A stretch of DNA of 64,000 nucleotides, from assembly GCA_013375455.1 (NCBI GenBank), contig JABXJT010000002.1, positions 1 to 64,000 on the forward strand, written 5' to 3'. Position numbers and translations under genes: made by a program. The notes beneath the pieces are model-generated. The model was not told where the DNA came from. It saw only the letters and a program-made list of their open reading frames with translations, and did no database searches. Shown one piece after another: positions 28,701 through 36,495 of this stretch; the stretch's first letter is position 1; every line of letters begins with the position of its first letter. This stretch comes from Candidatus Helarchaeota archaeon (GTDB lineage: Archaea; Asgardarchaeota; Lokiarchaeia; Helarchaeales; HEL-GB-A).

Positions 28701-31545
28701 GTCCCGTGGGGAACGGCGGTGGTTCGTTGACGATAACAAGAACACTATCTGGAGTGCCCCACTGTCCCGAACTGTCATTGTACTGGATCGTGTAGTTGAA
28801 AATCCCGATACTTGAGGTATTAATCGGATGATTTATAGGTATCCCGCTCATCCACGCATTCCATAGTCCTGGACTGTCATTGTACAATACCCTGTAATAT
28901 CCAGATCCTATAGGATCCGAGATGATCCACCCGATATAGACCACATAATCCACAATAGTCACTATGTCATCTGGATTGGTAATGGTTGGGGGGTAATCGA
29001 TGGAAATATTTACAGTCACCACGTGAGGCGTGCCCAATTGACCGATCGAATCATTATATTGGATGGTATAGTTGAACGTTCCAGTTACAGTGGTATTTAC
29101 GGGGTAATTGATAGCCGAATTATTTGTCCAAGTGTTCCAAGCTCCCGGACTTCCATTAATTAATACCCGATAATATCCCGTACCAACGTCATCCGTCAAA
29201 ATCCAGCCTATTGACTCTGTATACCCGACATAAGTAGTGATTGCTGATGGCTGGTTGGATTGCGGTGGGTCGTCAATGTCTACGGTCACGATGACCGTAT
29301 TAGGGACGCCAAACTGTCCCGCTGAGTCATTAAATTGAAGCGTGTAATTGAATGTCCCGGTAATTGTGGTATTAACGGGGTAATCTAAAGCGGTGTTATT
29401 TGTCCAATTGGCCCAAGTTCCGGGAGTATCGTCAATTAACACACGATAATACCCAGCTCCCGCGTCGTCCGTCAAGGTCCAGCCAATAGTCTCGGTATAT
29501 CCCACATAAGTGGTAATATTTGCTGGCTGATTTGAGATAGGCGGGGCATCGAGCAGAACTGTCACGGTAACGGTATGGGGAACGCCCCATTGCCCCGCTG
29601 AATCATTATATTGGATGGTATAATTGAATATACCGGCAATAGTAGTATTTACGGGATGATTTAAATTAGTATTGTTGGTCCAAGTCTGCCATATATCTGG
29701 ACTCGCATTAACCAATACTCTATAGAACCCTGCGCCATAATCATCCGTCATATTCCACGGAATCGATGCAGTACTTGTTGTTGAAGTTATAATATTCGAG
29801 GGCTGGTTGGAGGTCGGAGGATTGTCCAAAATTGTCACGAAAACGGTATCGGGCGTCCCTGAAATTCCCGCCGAATCATTAAATTCTATCGTATAATTAA
29901 AGATCCCAGGGATAGTCCTATTAATTGGATACTGTAGGTTTGTATTGTTAGTCCAAGTATTCCAATTCGAGGGCGTGGAATTCACCACAACACGGTAATA
30001 TCCAGACGCAACGTTATCTGTGAGGACCCAATCAATGGTCTCGGTCCCTGATCTCGTTGTCGTTATGTTATTTGGGCTAGTTGAGGTTGGAGGAGTGGAA
30101 TCTGGCTGAACTATTACGATAACCAAATCAGTTGTACCTAAATTCCCCACTGAATCATTAAATTGGATTACATAATCGAAGGTGCCCCCTATCGTCGTAT
30201 TGATTGGGTAATTTACAGGTGTATTATTCACCCAGGGCTGCCAAGCGCTAGGTGACAGATTTACAAACACGCGATAATAACCTGCTCCATAATCATCTGT
30301 TAAGATCCAGGGAATTGTCACTGAACCATTAACTGGCGTTGTTATATCATCCGGACTGTCCGAAGTTGGGGGACTATCTAAGATGGTTACCGCGACCGAA
30401 TCTGGTAAACCCCAGTTATTCCCCGTATCATTAAACTCTATCGTATAATTATAAATCCCAGGAGCAGTTCGGTTAATTGGATATAGCAAGTTAGTATTAT
30501 TTATCCAAGTATTCCACGTGGAAGGCGTGGAATTGACCAACACTCGATAATAACTGGAACCGAAATCGTCAAAGAGCATCCAATCAACGGTTTCCGTGCC
30601 GGTACTTGTGGTAACTACAGGACCTGGTTGGTTCGAGGTCGGAGGATTATCAACCATATAAGTAATATTATAATCGGCCACGTCAATCCCCGCGGTTTCA
30701 GCCTCAACGAGTAATACATAGGTCCCATTGCTAGATGGGGTATAAGCCAGGTATTCTGGATCCAACGTACCAGATGAGCTGGCAAGAACGTTATTTGTCA
30801 GTTCCTGGTTGGCGACCAGACGCATATTAAGATTCCCAGTTCCAGACGTTCGATCTAAAACAAACATATAGGGCACTCCTGCTGTTAGGTTCACGAAGTA
30901 AGCGTCTATATTATCCGAAACCGTGATACTTCCAGAGACTGATTCTGAAATGTTCAGAAGGAGAACCCACTCGTATATAAGGTCTACAATGTATTCGATG
31001 GTATCAACCATCCAACCACCTCCAGTATCAAAAAAACTATTCCCGCTGTTCCCTGTATCCCCACCAATTTGAATGCAATTGCTCGATGATTGAGTACCGA
31101 TGAAATTCACTGCGGGGGCATCATCGAGAAGATAAATCGGACCATTACAGTAAAAAACTCTCCATAAATCACTTCCTGCATAAGGGATACCAGTATCAGA
31201 ATAATTAGCAGAGAAAATATCCCCCTCGAATTGGAGATCTACGCTATGGGGTCCTGCGCCCACACTAAGATACGAAAAATTGACCCCTCGGATGAGACAG
31301 ATTCCCTCACTCATATTGTAGGTAACTCTTAAATTTTGCATATCGCCGAAGGTATCATCATTAACCCGGACATCAAATTCCGGTGACGTGTCGACATAGT
31401 TCTGAGCATATCTAGCAGTGGTGGCATGGGATATACCCACGAAGCTCGAAATAACAAGGAGTGTCAAAAGAAATGATCCAAAAAATCTCGATTTTTTCTT
31501 AAAGATGCGGGAACCTTTCATAAAATCAACTTCGCTGTCAATCAA
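22798..31545 (-). CDS. Giant membrane-anchored surface protein with Ig-like repeats and cytoplasmic helical repeats
   Basis: One uninterrupted frame of 2915 codons. The N-terminus has a signal peptide (FFGSFLLTLLVISSFVGISHA); the ATG at 31521 (M9) is a likelier start than the upstream TTG. The ectodomain of about 2300 residues is Asn/Thr/Ser-rich with many N-glycosylation sequons. It contains a pre-peptidase-like beta domain (about 180-300), seven tandem ~92-residue Ig-like repeats (about 300-940) and a long series of Ig-fold/invasin-like beta domains. A TM helix follows at about 2370-2392 (LIGLIALILVVVIIGLATYF). The remaining ~520 residues are cytoplasmic: a basic coiled coil, then at least seven helical hairpins of the type A..A......Y.EAA..Y...A.I...LGD...A..F...A, as in the protein at 15128-15727. 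No protease or enzymatic motif is visible. An S-layer-linked adhesin or a receptor with a large internal scaffold are possible roles. Confidence 0.9.
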   Translation of the reverse strand: MIDSEVDFMKGSRIFKKKSRFFGSFLLTLLVISSFVGISHATTARYAQNYVDTSPEFDVRVNDDTFGDMQNLRVTYNMSEGICLIRGVNFSYLSVGAGPHSVDLQFEGDIFSANYSDTGIPYAGSDLWRVFYCNGPIYLLDDAPAVNFIGTQSSSNCIQIGGDTGNSGNSFFDTGGGWMVDTIEYIVDLIYEWVLLLNISESVSGSITVSDNIDAYFVNLTAGVPYMFVLDRTSGTGNLNMRLVANQELTNNVLASSSGTLDPEYLAYTPSSNGTYVLLVEAETAGIDVADYNITYMVDNPPTSNQPGPVVTTSTGTETVDWMLFDDFGSSYYRVLVNSTPSTWNTWINNTNLLYPINRTAPGIYNYTIEFNDTGNNWGLPDSVAVTILDSPPTSDSPDDITTPVNGSVTIPWILTDDYGAGYYRVFVNLSPSAWQPWVNNTPVNYPINTTIGGTFDYVIQFNDSVGNLGTTDLVIVIVQPDSTPPTSTSPNNITTTRSGTETIDWVLTDNVASGYYRVVVNSTPSNWNTWTNNTNLQYPINRTIPGIFNYTIEFNDSAGISGTPDTVFVTILDNPPTSNQPSNIITSTTSTASIPWNMTDDYGAGFYRVLVNASPDIWQTWTNNTNLNHPVNTTIAGIFNYTIQYNDSAGQWGVPHTVTVTVLLDAPPISNQPANITTYVGYTETIGWTLTDDAGAGYYRVLIDDTPGTWANWTNNTALDYPVNTTITGTFNYTLQFNDSAGQFGVPNTVIVTVDIDDPPQSNQPSAITTYVGYTESIGWILTDDVGTGYYRVLINGSPGAWNTWTNNSAINYPVNTTVTGTFNYTIQYNDSIGQLGTPHVVTVNISIDYPPTITNPDDIVTIVDYVVYIGWIISDPIGSGYYRVLYNDSPGLWNAWMSGIPINHPINTSSIGIFNYTIQYNDSSGQWGTPDSVLVIVNEPPPFPTGQTQINLTCTINGTLAADQTGFSIPVQGWNATYVDMTVSNVSLYDYLYAVEEDTGGAGFRYRIDSEIWVMGFNITDTCLLDTVDFIYSTYEFPFPGGDTAYTNVFIYNATYSAINERIEPDQVIYNQTELGLEALWNIIGTAFDWISASSAGYWDGNLTVKPILNITETYQNSFFIGFSSNSTFNWYLMYDSADPEGDQGPVYRQGFAEAWYNSTTPEDLTLRLNLIPLRSVVKPSEINMAINAKPVTDLGTWNFTGLLIPEPSGDLPFTISSAWYNISLQVNWTTHLLEIGSAVTSYLAEPLNPIIPWNVTVAAVFATASYDKRINVTIPVTWNTTNVYYNSVEHSNDSWQEITGSKFVIISDADNGMWVVTCEGLNWISNLTLSKTVVYTFDTVNITARLINPAYDGENDNAQVFVTDPNQQMLDDTLTGKATGNFINITWNVAQSIHADGYYQVIVSWFNGTEAGMWNTSVRVYNSTSIEIVAPEHRGMIIEMAKGQVFNLTIYYNMSYWLGSSWGTLYLNKTMGANVTYTFLGSAPQPMLNTSIGGNWAWTTTITSPITHGTYAIYINATSWSNVQNYTNYLITLNVKQFGTQLIFNDTAKEVFWDQPIAFSFTYTNLTGYSIVTDNITIDWKYDGDVSYRGMLQEGVNYSKTYNAGTEVYTIVFDNLTAHTFKLLFHIDADAYESQDAYLTLQFNNRTTSLTNQTSIPRAVYQENGIINITVYYEDLVDNVGIPGGIIQSNWSNVKDYTVQDIGGGYYVVSLNISSVALNNYSILISAMKANYEPANIVVLLEIYGYPTNITSLYAANLTGYYAIIYAMENWTVSFEYVNASNGVGIAGAVISASLGGQSCAWQNGVGGNYTVWADASKLASPMSGQNFTLQIVIGKAFYEMQSITITVNITELPTLLYPTESVINAEIDDFVEISVWLNDTYNIQGVSGMVWYEIQGVPQQMMPTATPGLYSATLNLTDYLPSIYQINLSSWAVDYQNATETIILNVSRLSVTIIADSTITGYVDDLLNISIQLKDSKNRIIENLAVSYEIPPGTMNGSFVYDANGFYNATIDLTSISDGSYQLRINSSLTMKYYDAIVNLNLEVYKIPTIIIASNMNITAYFEELYLLSVNYFNTHNSSFIDGADLRYEIVGEVPLTSLIGVGLGTYQATLNSTAIGIGDYIINVTIGSPSSIYQDANLTIDLHIRARIQAELTIYLPTEIGVGEILDITFELQTNNSIPIANEVISYSIITQYHNASPTTVEQAFVTNQSGMGVVQYMVPTGAKLIDIIGSFAGTTNLTAVSNAASITVKITTYYLVVRVQTHIQVGEELLIQADLSNETHPIANAYVNFTILVVISEEVADSAYIGGYTNANGTVSVNYRVPEGTISLYIIASYTGVEGAVTNSNPQIVVALDAWLLWLQQWGSLIGLIALILVVVIIGLATYFKYIKRRFMSIKAKKRSLIQKRAETRREITVITQEIQNIRTETLKEADLANKNMEYAKSAKLYEKAGNLTLELSADKMVAREFFGKAKEMQKLADQKSTQKDLRAQREKFLDKARSAIRERSIAEASRNYRQVAEISRILGEKEQATKFLKLADAAHERIEALKEGDLRKKSGVYLSKADKAMGKQNFLEAAENFEEAAKIMLLLGDDEAVQRFTGWAKLARERELLTTQETQEEWEEGMVKKQKGLIQKAKGLVRERNFEEAANVYSLLTIYALELGSLASVKKFKKDIDFCRKQASAKEVSPEIRSLMNERKKLLANVEEAVRNNRYAVAARYYKRIATISETIDGKEVARTYTRQANYYLDKMREKKRPEKVVPERRKLEKRPVEPVEKVEDDKLEETKVELARTVKNAREALKTGKTVLARELYEKSSILAAMVGDKESEMRYRQKAEDLEVLKPKKVFANEAVVRKKISELMKDAEKAMKKKKYQEAKNNYEEISELFIQLGEDDAASEFLERANSIRRLI
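28725..30650 (-). repeat. Seven tandem ~275-bp repeats encoding Ig-like domains
   Basis: The repeats translate to units beginning PPTSNQP or a variant, then a W.LTDD/YYRVL block, W..W.NNT, YP(I/V)NTT, GT(F)NYTIQFNDSAG and a closing DTV.VTV strand. Each is about 91-95 residues. The fifth and sixth units share the ITTYVGYTE string and are the most alike. The seventh is the most diverged. Confidence 0.9.
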
Positions 31546-31582
31546 TGCCCGTTTGGACGCGATTAAAACATTACTTTATTTC

Positions 31583-31592
31583 TATTTAAAGG
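31583..31592 (-). promoter_or_regulatory. Probable TATA box of the giant surface-protein gene
   Basis: Read on the minus strand the sequence is CCTTTAAATAGA, 40-70 bases before the possible starts at 31545 and 31521, and it is preceded by the purine-rich AAAGAT of a BRE-like element. Confidence 0.45.
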
Positions 31593-31685
31593 ATCTTTCG
31601 CGCGGTAATAGTACCACTGTAATGGTATAATATATATTTTTTTTTATATTTAGAAGCCTGAATCGGATGAATAGCCGGATGTTCT

Positions 31686-31727
31686 TGCATTTAAGGGATT
31701 TCCATGAAAGCTATAAACATGGATGCA
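31686..31727. repeat. Imperfect inverted repeat downstream of the second tnpB
   Basis: TCCATG (31701-31706) pairs with CATGGA (31718-31723). Outside it TGCAT pairs with ATGCA, with a bulge in between. It lies 44-85 bases beyond the stop codon of the minus-strand tnpB, where an element end or guide-RNA structure would be expected. It could also be a terminator-like structure. Confidence 0.35.
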
Positions 31728-31770
31728 GACAATGTATTACCAAGATAATAATGTATTATTTACCGATCTG

Positions 31771-33105
31771 TCAAGTAGATAAAACTGGATGAATTCCAAT
31801 GATTTCATCACGATGACTTGCCTCTCGGATGATGGTGTCCTTGCAGTTACGAACTGCTCGCGCCATCATCGTCATCCGAGACCTTTCAGCGGGATCGGGT
31901 CTCGCTACATCCTGAGTACTCAGAAATACCTCGGCAATGTTCAACGTCGCTAGAATGTGGCGGTCTATGGTGAACCCACAGTGCTTACAGGTGAATATTT
32001 TGCCCCAGCATTTGGTCCTTTTGCCACATTGTAAGCATTTTTGCGAGGTATATCGAGGGTTGATATGCTTGACGGGATGCCCCGTCGCTTTTACCTTATA
32101 TTCTAAATAGATTTGAAATTGCCGAAAGTTCCAGCGGTTCAACCTGCGCCGCATCTTCTTCGATTTCTTCTGGTGGCGCGGTTTTAAGTTCTTTTGGCGA
32201 GCTAAGGATTGCCGAATGTTTGTTAAATCTTCGAGGACAACTAGTGCTCTATTTGTCTCAACCGTCCGTGCGATCTCATTGGTCACGGCGTGCATCATAT
32301 TGGTGGTCTTATTCCGCTCCCGCTTGCCGTATTTATCGAGTAACTTCTTTCGTTTCTGCGGTTGATGTTTCGAGTCTTGGGCGATTTTTTGCGAGATGTT
32401 CCGTCGCTTTAAAGAATAAGTGAAATGGGTAGTGGAAAGCTGGGTGGTATCCAGCGATCTGACCTGCGCGCTCGTTTCATTAACAAGCAGGAAATCTACA
32501 CTGCGCTCATTCGTATCAATGAAGAGGAGGGATGCGATTTCTCGTGGTTGCACCTCTTGAATAAACGGGATGAAGATGCCTACCGTGCGATCTGGATTTA
32601 ATTTTAAGGTGATTTCACCGTGATTCTCAGTTCTCAGCTCATTGAAATGGCGCGTCGGCTGAAAGGGAATGTATAACTTGCTGCGCGGTTCGATTACCAG
32701 CACCACGTAATGCCCCTCAAGATAGCAGAGGCATTCTTCCAACTTCATCGAAGTCTTTTTATAGTTAGGATTGGGAAGGCGTCTTTTTTTCTTAAAGCAC
32801 CACGAATTCCATGATCTCAGAATATCTTTGGTGATGCGGGCGGCGGAGTGGCAGTAATGGGTGTGCAGGTATGGAAATTTTGCCTTCCATTCAAAATAAA
32901 AACTCTTGCGAATTGTGGGGTATGAAGAATAATTGTAATAGGTGTTTCCTTTCTTAGACACTTTCCTGAAAAGTGGGTTGTCAATGCACTTCGCGATCAA
33001 GAAATTAATTGAATCTTTGAAGCAGGCGATAGCGCGTGCAATTTTCTCGTACTTGCGCTTGGTCAGTTGAAAAGAAGTGAGGCGAACGGTTTTAAAAGTT
33101 TTCAA
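31771..33105 (-). CDS. tnpB: TnpB-family RNA-guided nuclease (second copy, distinct family)
   Basis: A 444-residue TnpB-like protein unrelated in detail to the other two in the window. The RuvC-I Asp lies in SLLFIDTNERSVDFLLV and RuvC-II Glu in ALVVLEDLTNIRQ. The zinc ribbon is CLQCG ... CKHCG, and the RuvC-III Asp lies in TIDRHILATLNIAEV. All three catalytic acids are present, so it may be active. The N-terminal region (KTVRLTSFQLTKRKYEKIARA) shows the helical wedge region. About 45 residues follow RuvC-III (EVFLSTQDVARPDPAERS...), overlapping the likely guide-RNA region. No tnpA is adjacent. It lies between the giant surface-protein gene and a multi-TM protein gene. Confidence 0.85.
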   Translation of the reverse strand: MKTFKTVRLTSFQLTKRKYEKIARAIACFKDSINFLIAKCIDNPLFRKVSKKGNTYYNYSSYPTIRKSFYFEWKAKFPYLHTHYCHSAARITKDILRSWNSWCFKKKRRLPNPNYKKTSMKLEECLCYLEGHYVVLVIEPRSKLYIPFQPTRHFNELRTENHGEITLKLNPDRTVGIFIPFIQEVQPREIASLLFIDTNERSVDFLLVNETSAQVRSLDTTQLSTTHFTYSLKRRNISQKIAQDSKHQPQKRKKLLDKYGKRERNKTTNMMHAVTNEIARTVETNRALVVLEDLTNIRQSLARQKNLKPRHQKKSKKMRRRLNRWNFRQFQIYLEYKVKATGHPVKHINPRYTSQKCLQCGKRTKCWGKIFTCKHCGFTIDRHILATLNIAEVFLSTQDVARPDPAERSRMTMMARAVRNCKDTIIREASHRDEIIGIHPVLST

Positions 33106-33172
33106 AATGTGCCCTCAATTACGAATCACGTTACATTACGCGACCATCCATTATAAATCTACCCAACCAAAA

Positions 33173-33195
33173 TGCGCAAATCGCTCTTTTGCGCA
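33173..33195. repeat. Perfect 8-bp hairpin upstream of the second tnpB
   Basis: TGCGCAAA and TTTGCGCA flank a 7-base loop (TCGCTCT). The hairpin lies about 70 bases upstream of the minus-strand tnpB start and 50 bases before the divergent gene at 33247. It may be the left end of the element, by analogy with IS605-type subterminal hairpins, or a regulatory structure. Confidence 0.45.
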
Positions 33196-33246
33196 AAATA
33201 ACAAACCATAATAATTAATTTATGTGGCTGATTTTTATTTACATAT

Positions 33247-34374
33247 ATGACCTATTATTTACCCATTATTTTTGGGAATATCGCGGGAATTATTTCGATT
33301 ATTTTAGCAGTTTTGGTTATTAGAACGTATTTTTCAACCAAATTGAAAGCTGCTCTCATCTTATTCATGTTGTTTTGCTTGGTGGGTGCGAACAATTTCA
33401 TTTTTGCATTCATGACATTTGTTTCAGAACAAGCTGAATTAACTGCTTATTGGCTCTACATCGGGTTGATTCTTATAGGGTTTATTTGTTTCATTCTGAT
33501 TTCTATTTTCTTTGATTTCATCGAATTAAGGGGGATTCGTACGAATATTAACTTGATCTTTAGCGTTCTGGTCACTGCGTTTTTCACAATTCTTTTTACT
33601 TCAGCAGGAATTTCAGAGCACGTCGAAATGTTATATTCACCCGAATTTGGATCTTGGATAATTAACTTAGACTATTATTTAAGATCAATAGTGTTAATAT
33701 TCGGGATTATCGCAATCTACAGATTGACGAAGGGTTATATTGGAGTCTATCACAGTGCCACAAATAAGCGCCTGAAATACCAATTTAAGGTCGTAAATTT
33801 GGGAGTTTTTATCATTGTATTCGGATTACTCATTTCCGCAATTGCTGGAATCCTTATAGGCACTGCATATTTAAATATTGGTAATATAATCCGTGCATCC
33901 TTTCCACTTTTTTTCTCCGTAGGCTTACTGATTACTTTTATAGGATTTCAAATGAATCCACATGCATTTTATTTAATTTCTCAAAAAGTCTTCCAAATCA
34001 TTGTCTTTAATAAGGAAGGCGTAACGATGTTTGATAAAAAATATCAACCCCTCACTGGAAAACAAGCCACCTTAATAACCGGGGCTATTTTTGGAATATG
34101 TTCAATGATGCAACATGCATTAGGAATTGAATCCCAACCCCATAGCTTGGAATTCCCGGATCGAACGATTATATTTACGTTCAAGAAAAATATTGGATTT
34201 GCGCTGATCTCAGATCAAGAATCGTATATATTACGCGAGGGATTAGAACATTTTTCCAACCTTTTCATACAACACTTCAAAAATGCATTGGATGAATGGA
34301 AAGGACTGGTTAAAACTTTTGACAAGGCTTCCGAATTGATTAAGATTTCACTTCCATTTTTAGAAGCTGAATGA
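33247..34374 (+). CDS. Multi-TM protein with C-terminal longin/roadblock-like domain
   Basis: A 375-residue protein. The first ~235 residues contain about seven TM helices (approximately 5-27, 33-57, 67-90, 100-120, 140-160, 182-206 and 212-234), reminiscent of 7TM sensor regions such as the histidine kinase 7TM type. From about residue 248 a soluble alpha/beta domain follows: FQIIVFNKEGVTMFDK, then the helix ATLITGAIFGICSMMQ, then strands LEFPDRTIIFTF and IGFALISD, then a long helix. The order strand-hairpin-helix-strands-helix and the small-residue-rich first helix match the module in the proteins at 39811-42897 and 62223-62987. No kinase or cyclase motif is present. A membrane sensor with a longin-like output domain is inferred. 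Confidence 0.75.
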   Translation: MTYYLPIIFGNIAGIISIILAVLVIRTYFSTKLKAALILFMLFCLVGANNFIFAFMTFVSEQAELTAYWLYIGLILIGFICFILISIFFDFIELRGIRTNINLIFSVLVTAFFTILFTSAGISEHVEMLYSPEFGSWIINLDYYLRSIVLIFGIIAIYRLTKGYIGVYHSATNKRLKYQFKVVNLGVFIIVFGLLISAIAGILIGTAYLNIGNIIRASFPLFFSVGLLITFIGFQMNPHAFYLISQKVFQIIVFNKEGVTMFDKKYQPLTGKQATLITGAIFGICSMMQHALGIESQPHSLEFPDRTIIFTFKKNIGFALISDQESYILREGLEHFSNLFIQHFKNALDEWKGLVKTFDKASELIKISLPFLEAE

Positions 34375-34411
34375 TTTGAATTTAAAAAGTAAAAAAAGGA
34401 ATGGGGGGGCG

Positions 34412-34801
34412 TTACAGTTCCGAGCCCACGACCAAGCCAAGTATCGCGCCGGTCAGAATCAATCCAGGTGCCGCAATAAAGAAGAAAATCACAGCCCATA
34501 GAATCGCTGGCGGTATTCCCCAGAGACCAACAAAGTAGATATAGCTCCAAATATTAATGATCAAGCTAGCAGCCCCTGAAATAAGAGAGAGAACACCACC
34601 AACAGTTTTATCAGTGAGTAACAAGATACCTCCGACAACCCCTAATACTCCTGTTGCTAGGATGAGGAAAAATGCAGTCCAAATTATGAAATCTTCTGAA
34701 CCACCGGTGATGAGCACCACGAATATAATTGATACTAAGATTAAAAGGCCACTGCCAATAAGGGTAAAGATCCCTCCGAAAGTGCGCCCTTTTTTGGTCA
34801 A
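34412..34801 (-). CDS. Small four-TM membrane protein
   Basis: A 129-residue protein with about four hydrophobic helices (approximately 8-32, 38-62, 66-92 and 98-124), rich in Gly and Ile. The N-terminus MTKKGRTFGGIFTLIGSGLLIL is basic, so it probably faces the cytosol. I see no recognisable motif. The gene converges on the multi-TM sensor-like gene. Confidence 0.65.
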   Translation of the reverse strand: MTKKGRTFGGIFTLIGSGLLILVSIIFVVLITGGSEDFIIWTAFFLILATGVLGVVGGILLLTDKTVGGVLSLISGAASLIINIWSYIYFVGLWGIPPAILWAVIFFFIAAPGLILTGAILGLVVGSEL

Positions 34802-34950
34802 TTCATCATCTACCTCTTTAATTTGATTGATAGCTTGTATTCTGGATACAATGTTTAAAAATGTAATGATAATAAGTCGAATAAATACAATAACTCATGG
34901 AGCTTAAACACTTCTGCCTAAATTAAAATAATGATCTATTTTGATTATTA

Positions 34951-36495
34951 TTGATGAAGGAATTGAATTTAATCCGCAAAGATTTTCGCAAGGTCGAATT
35001 AAAGATAGCGCTGTGCTATCCCAACCTGTACCAAGCTGGCATTGCGTGCCACGCCATTCAATTACTCTATTTTTTATTCAATTCCTTCGAAAACATACAA
35101 TGTGAGCGGTTTTATTATAATTCTAAGACCCACCCAATTTCCATGGAATCCGGACAACCGTTAAAGAAGTTTGATATCGTCTGTTTTTCACTCCAATACG
35201 AATTAGATTATATAAACGTGCTAAAAATGATTTCTTCTGGAGGAATTCCCCCTCTCTCTGAAAGGCGAGCCACACCACTGGTAATCGCGGGCGGACCGTG
35301 TGCATTAGAAAATCCTCTCCCTCTATTTCCATTCATTGACTTCTTTGTATTAGGAGACCTCGAACCTGTTTTAGACCAATTGATATCATATTTAATGGAA
35401 TATAAGAAAGGAAACAAAACACTCCACGATTTTCAGGATATTCCAGGCGTATTTGTGCCATTAACCCACCGAGGTGAGAAGATTTCCAAATCGGTGGCTC
35501 CAGATTTAGATAAATGCTTTCACCCCAGCTCACAACTCATATCGGAAGCTTCACCATTTGGCAGGAGTTTACTCCTTGAAGTTACTCGTGGCTGTCCTCG
35601 GGGATGCCGATTTTGCTTAATTGGATATCAAGCCCTACCAATGCGGTCACGTTCCCTGGCAACACTCAAGCAAATCATACTTGATGGAGTTGAACGATCA
35701 CACGTCAAAAAAGTCTCTTTAATTGGCCCTTCGCTGTCAGATTATCCTCGCTTGAAGAAATTATGCGAATTTATCGTGGAACAAGGTTTACAGTTATCTC
35801 TCCCTTCCATGCGAGTAGAAGCTCTAACCGACTCGTTATTAGAAATATTGTATGATGCTGGGGTGCGCACCATTTCCATTGCACCGGAAGCTGGCTCGGC
35901 TCGTCTTCGTGCTACGATCGGAAAAGAACTCTCGACGGATCTGTTTTCAAACACACTCATTAAATGTTCGGAGGCGAAGATAGAAAATTTGAAGATCTAT
36001 TTCATAATTAATCTCCCAACTGAAACCGCTCAAGACATTGAAGAAATCAGTACCTTCCTGGGTACCGTGATTCATAAAATTTATCCACCTCAGCATCTCA
36101 ATTTAAGCATTAATCCGTTCATCCCAAAACCGCACACCCCTTTTCAGTGGGAACCACCCATCGACTTGCCTGTTCTTCAGAAATCAATTAAAACTCTGGA
36201 AAAATCCGTTCGGAAATTAAAAATTTATAATTACGACTTTTTAGATCCGCGATGGGCTCGCATTCAAGGCTTTCTCTCAAGGGGGGATGAAAAAGTCGGC
36301 GAAATCTTGTTGAAAGTGATGGAAGCTGGGGGAACCCTAGGGGCGTGGCGAAAAGTCGTGAAAATGCTAGGTGTCTCCATAGAGGAATCCCAATCATTCC
36401 CTCCCACGCTCGATGAACCACTCCCGTGGGATTTCATAGATGTAAATGTGGATAAGAAGAAGCTAATTGATCTTTATCAGAGAACTTATGTTTGA
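34951..36495 (+). CDS. Radical SAM protein with N-terminal B12-binding-like domain (YgiQ/TIGR03960-like)
   Basis: A 514-residue protein. Residues 1-150 form a cobalamin-binding-like domain (KIALCYPNLYQAGIACHAIQLLYFLFN; VIAGGPCALENPLPLFPFIDFFVLGD). The radical SAM cluster ligands are C215, C219 and C222 in RGCPRGCRFC. The following barrel has PSMRVEAL, ISIAPEAGSARLRATIGK and FIINLPTE. The sequence resembles a widespread family annotated as TIGR03960/B12-binding radical SAM, whose biochemical role is not settled. The start is TTG at 34951 or ATG one codon later. It converges on the SSB-like gene with 10 bases of overlap. Confidence 0.85.
   Translation: MMKELNLIRKDFRKVELKIALCYPNLYQAGIACHAIQLLYFLFNSFENIQCERFYYNSKTHPISMESGQPLKKFDIVCFSLQYELDYINVLKMISSGGIPPLSERRATPLVIAGGPCALENPLPLFPFIDFFVLGDLEPVLDQLISYLMEYKKGNKTLHDFQDIPGVFVPLTHRGEKISKSVAPDLDKCFHPSSQLISEASPFGRSLLLEVTRGCPRGCRFCLIGYQALPMRSRSLATLKQIILDGVERSHVKKVSLIGPSLSDYPRLKKLCEFIVEQGLQLSLPSMRVEALTDSLLEILYDAGVRTISIAPEAGSARLRATIGKELSTDLFSNTLIKCSEAKIENLKIYFIINLPTETAQDIEEISTFLGTVIHKIYPPQHLNLSINPFIPKPHTPFQWEPPIDLPVLQKSIKTLEKSVRKLKIYNYDFLDPRWARIQGFLSRGDEKVGEILLKVMEAGGTLGAWRKVVKMLGVSIEESQSFPPTLDEPLPWDFIDVNVDKKKLIDLYQRTYV

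Noticed and set aside
22798..31545. Forward-strand open frames inside the giant gene
   Set aside because: They are short, have no ribosome-binding sites and no domain-like sequence; they mirror the codon bias of the reverse-strand gene.
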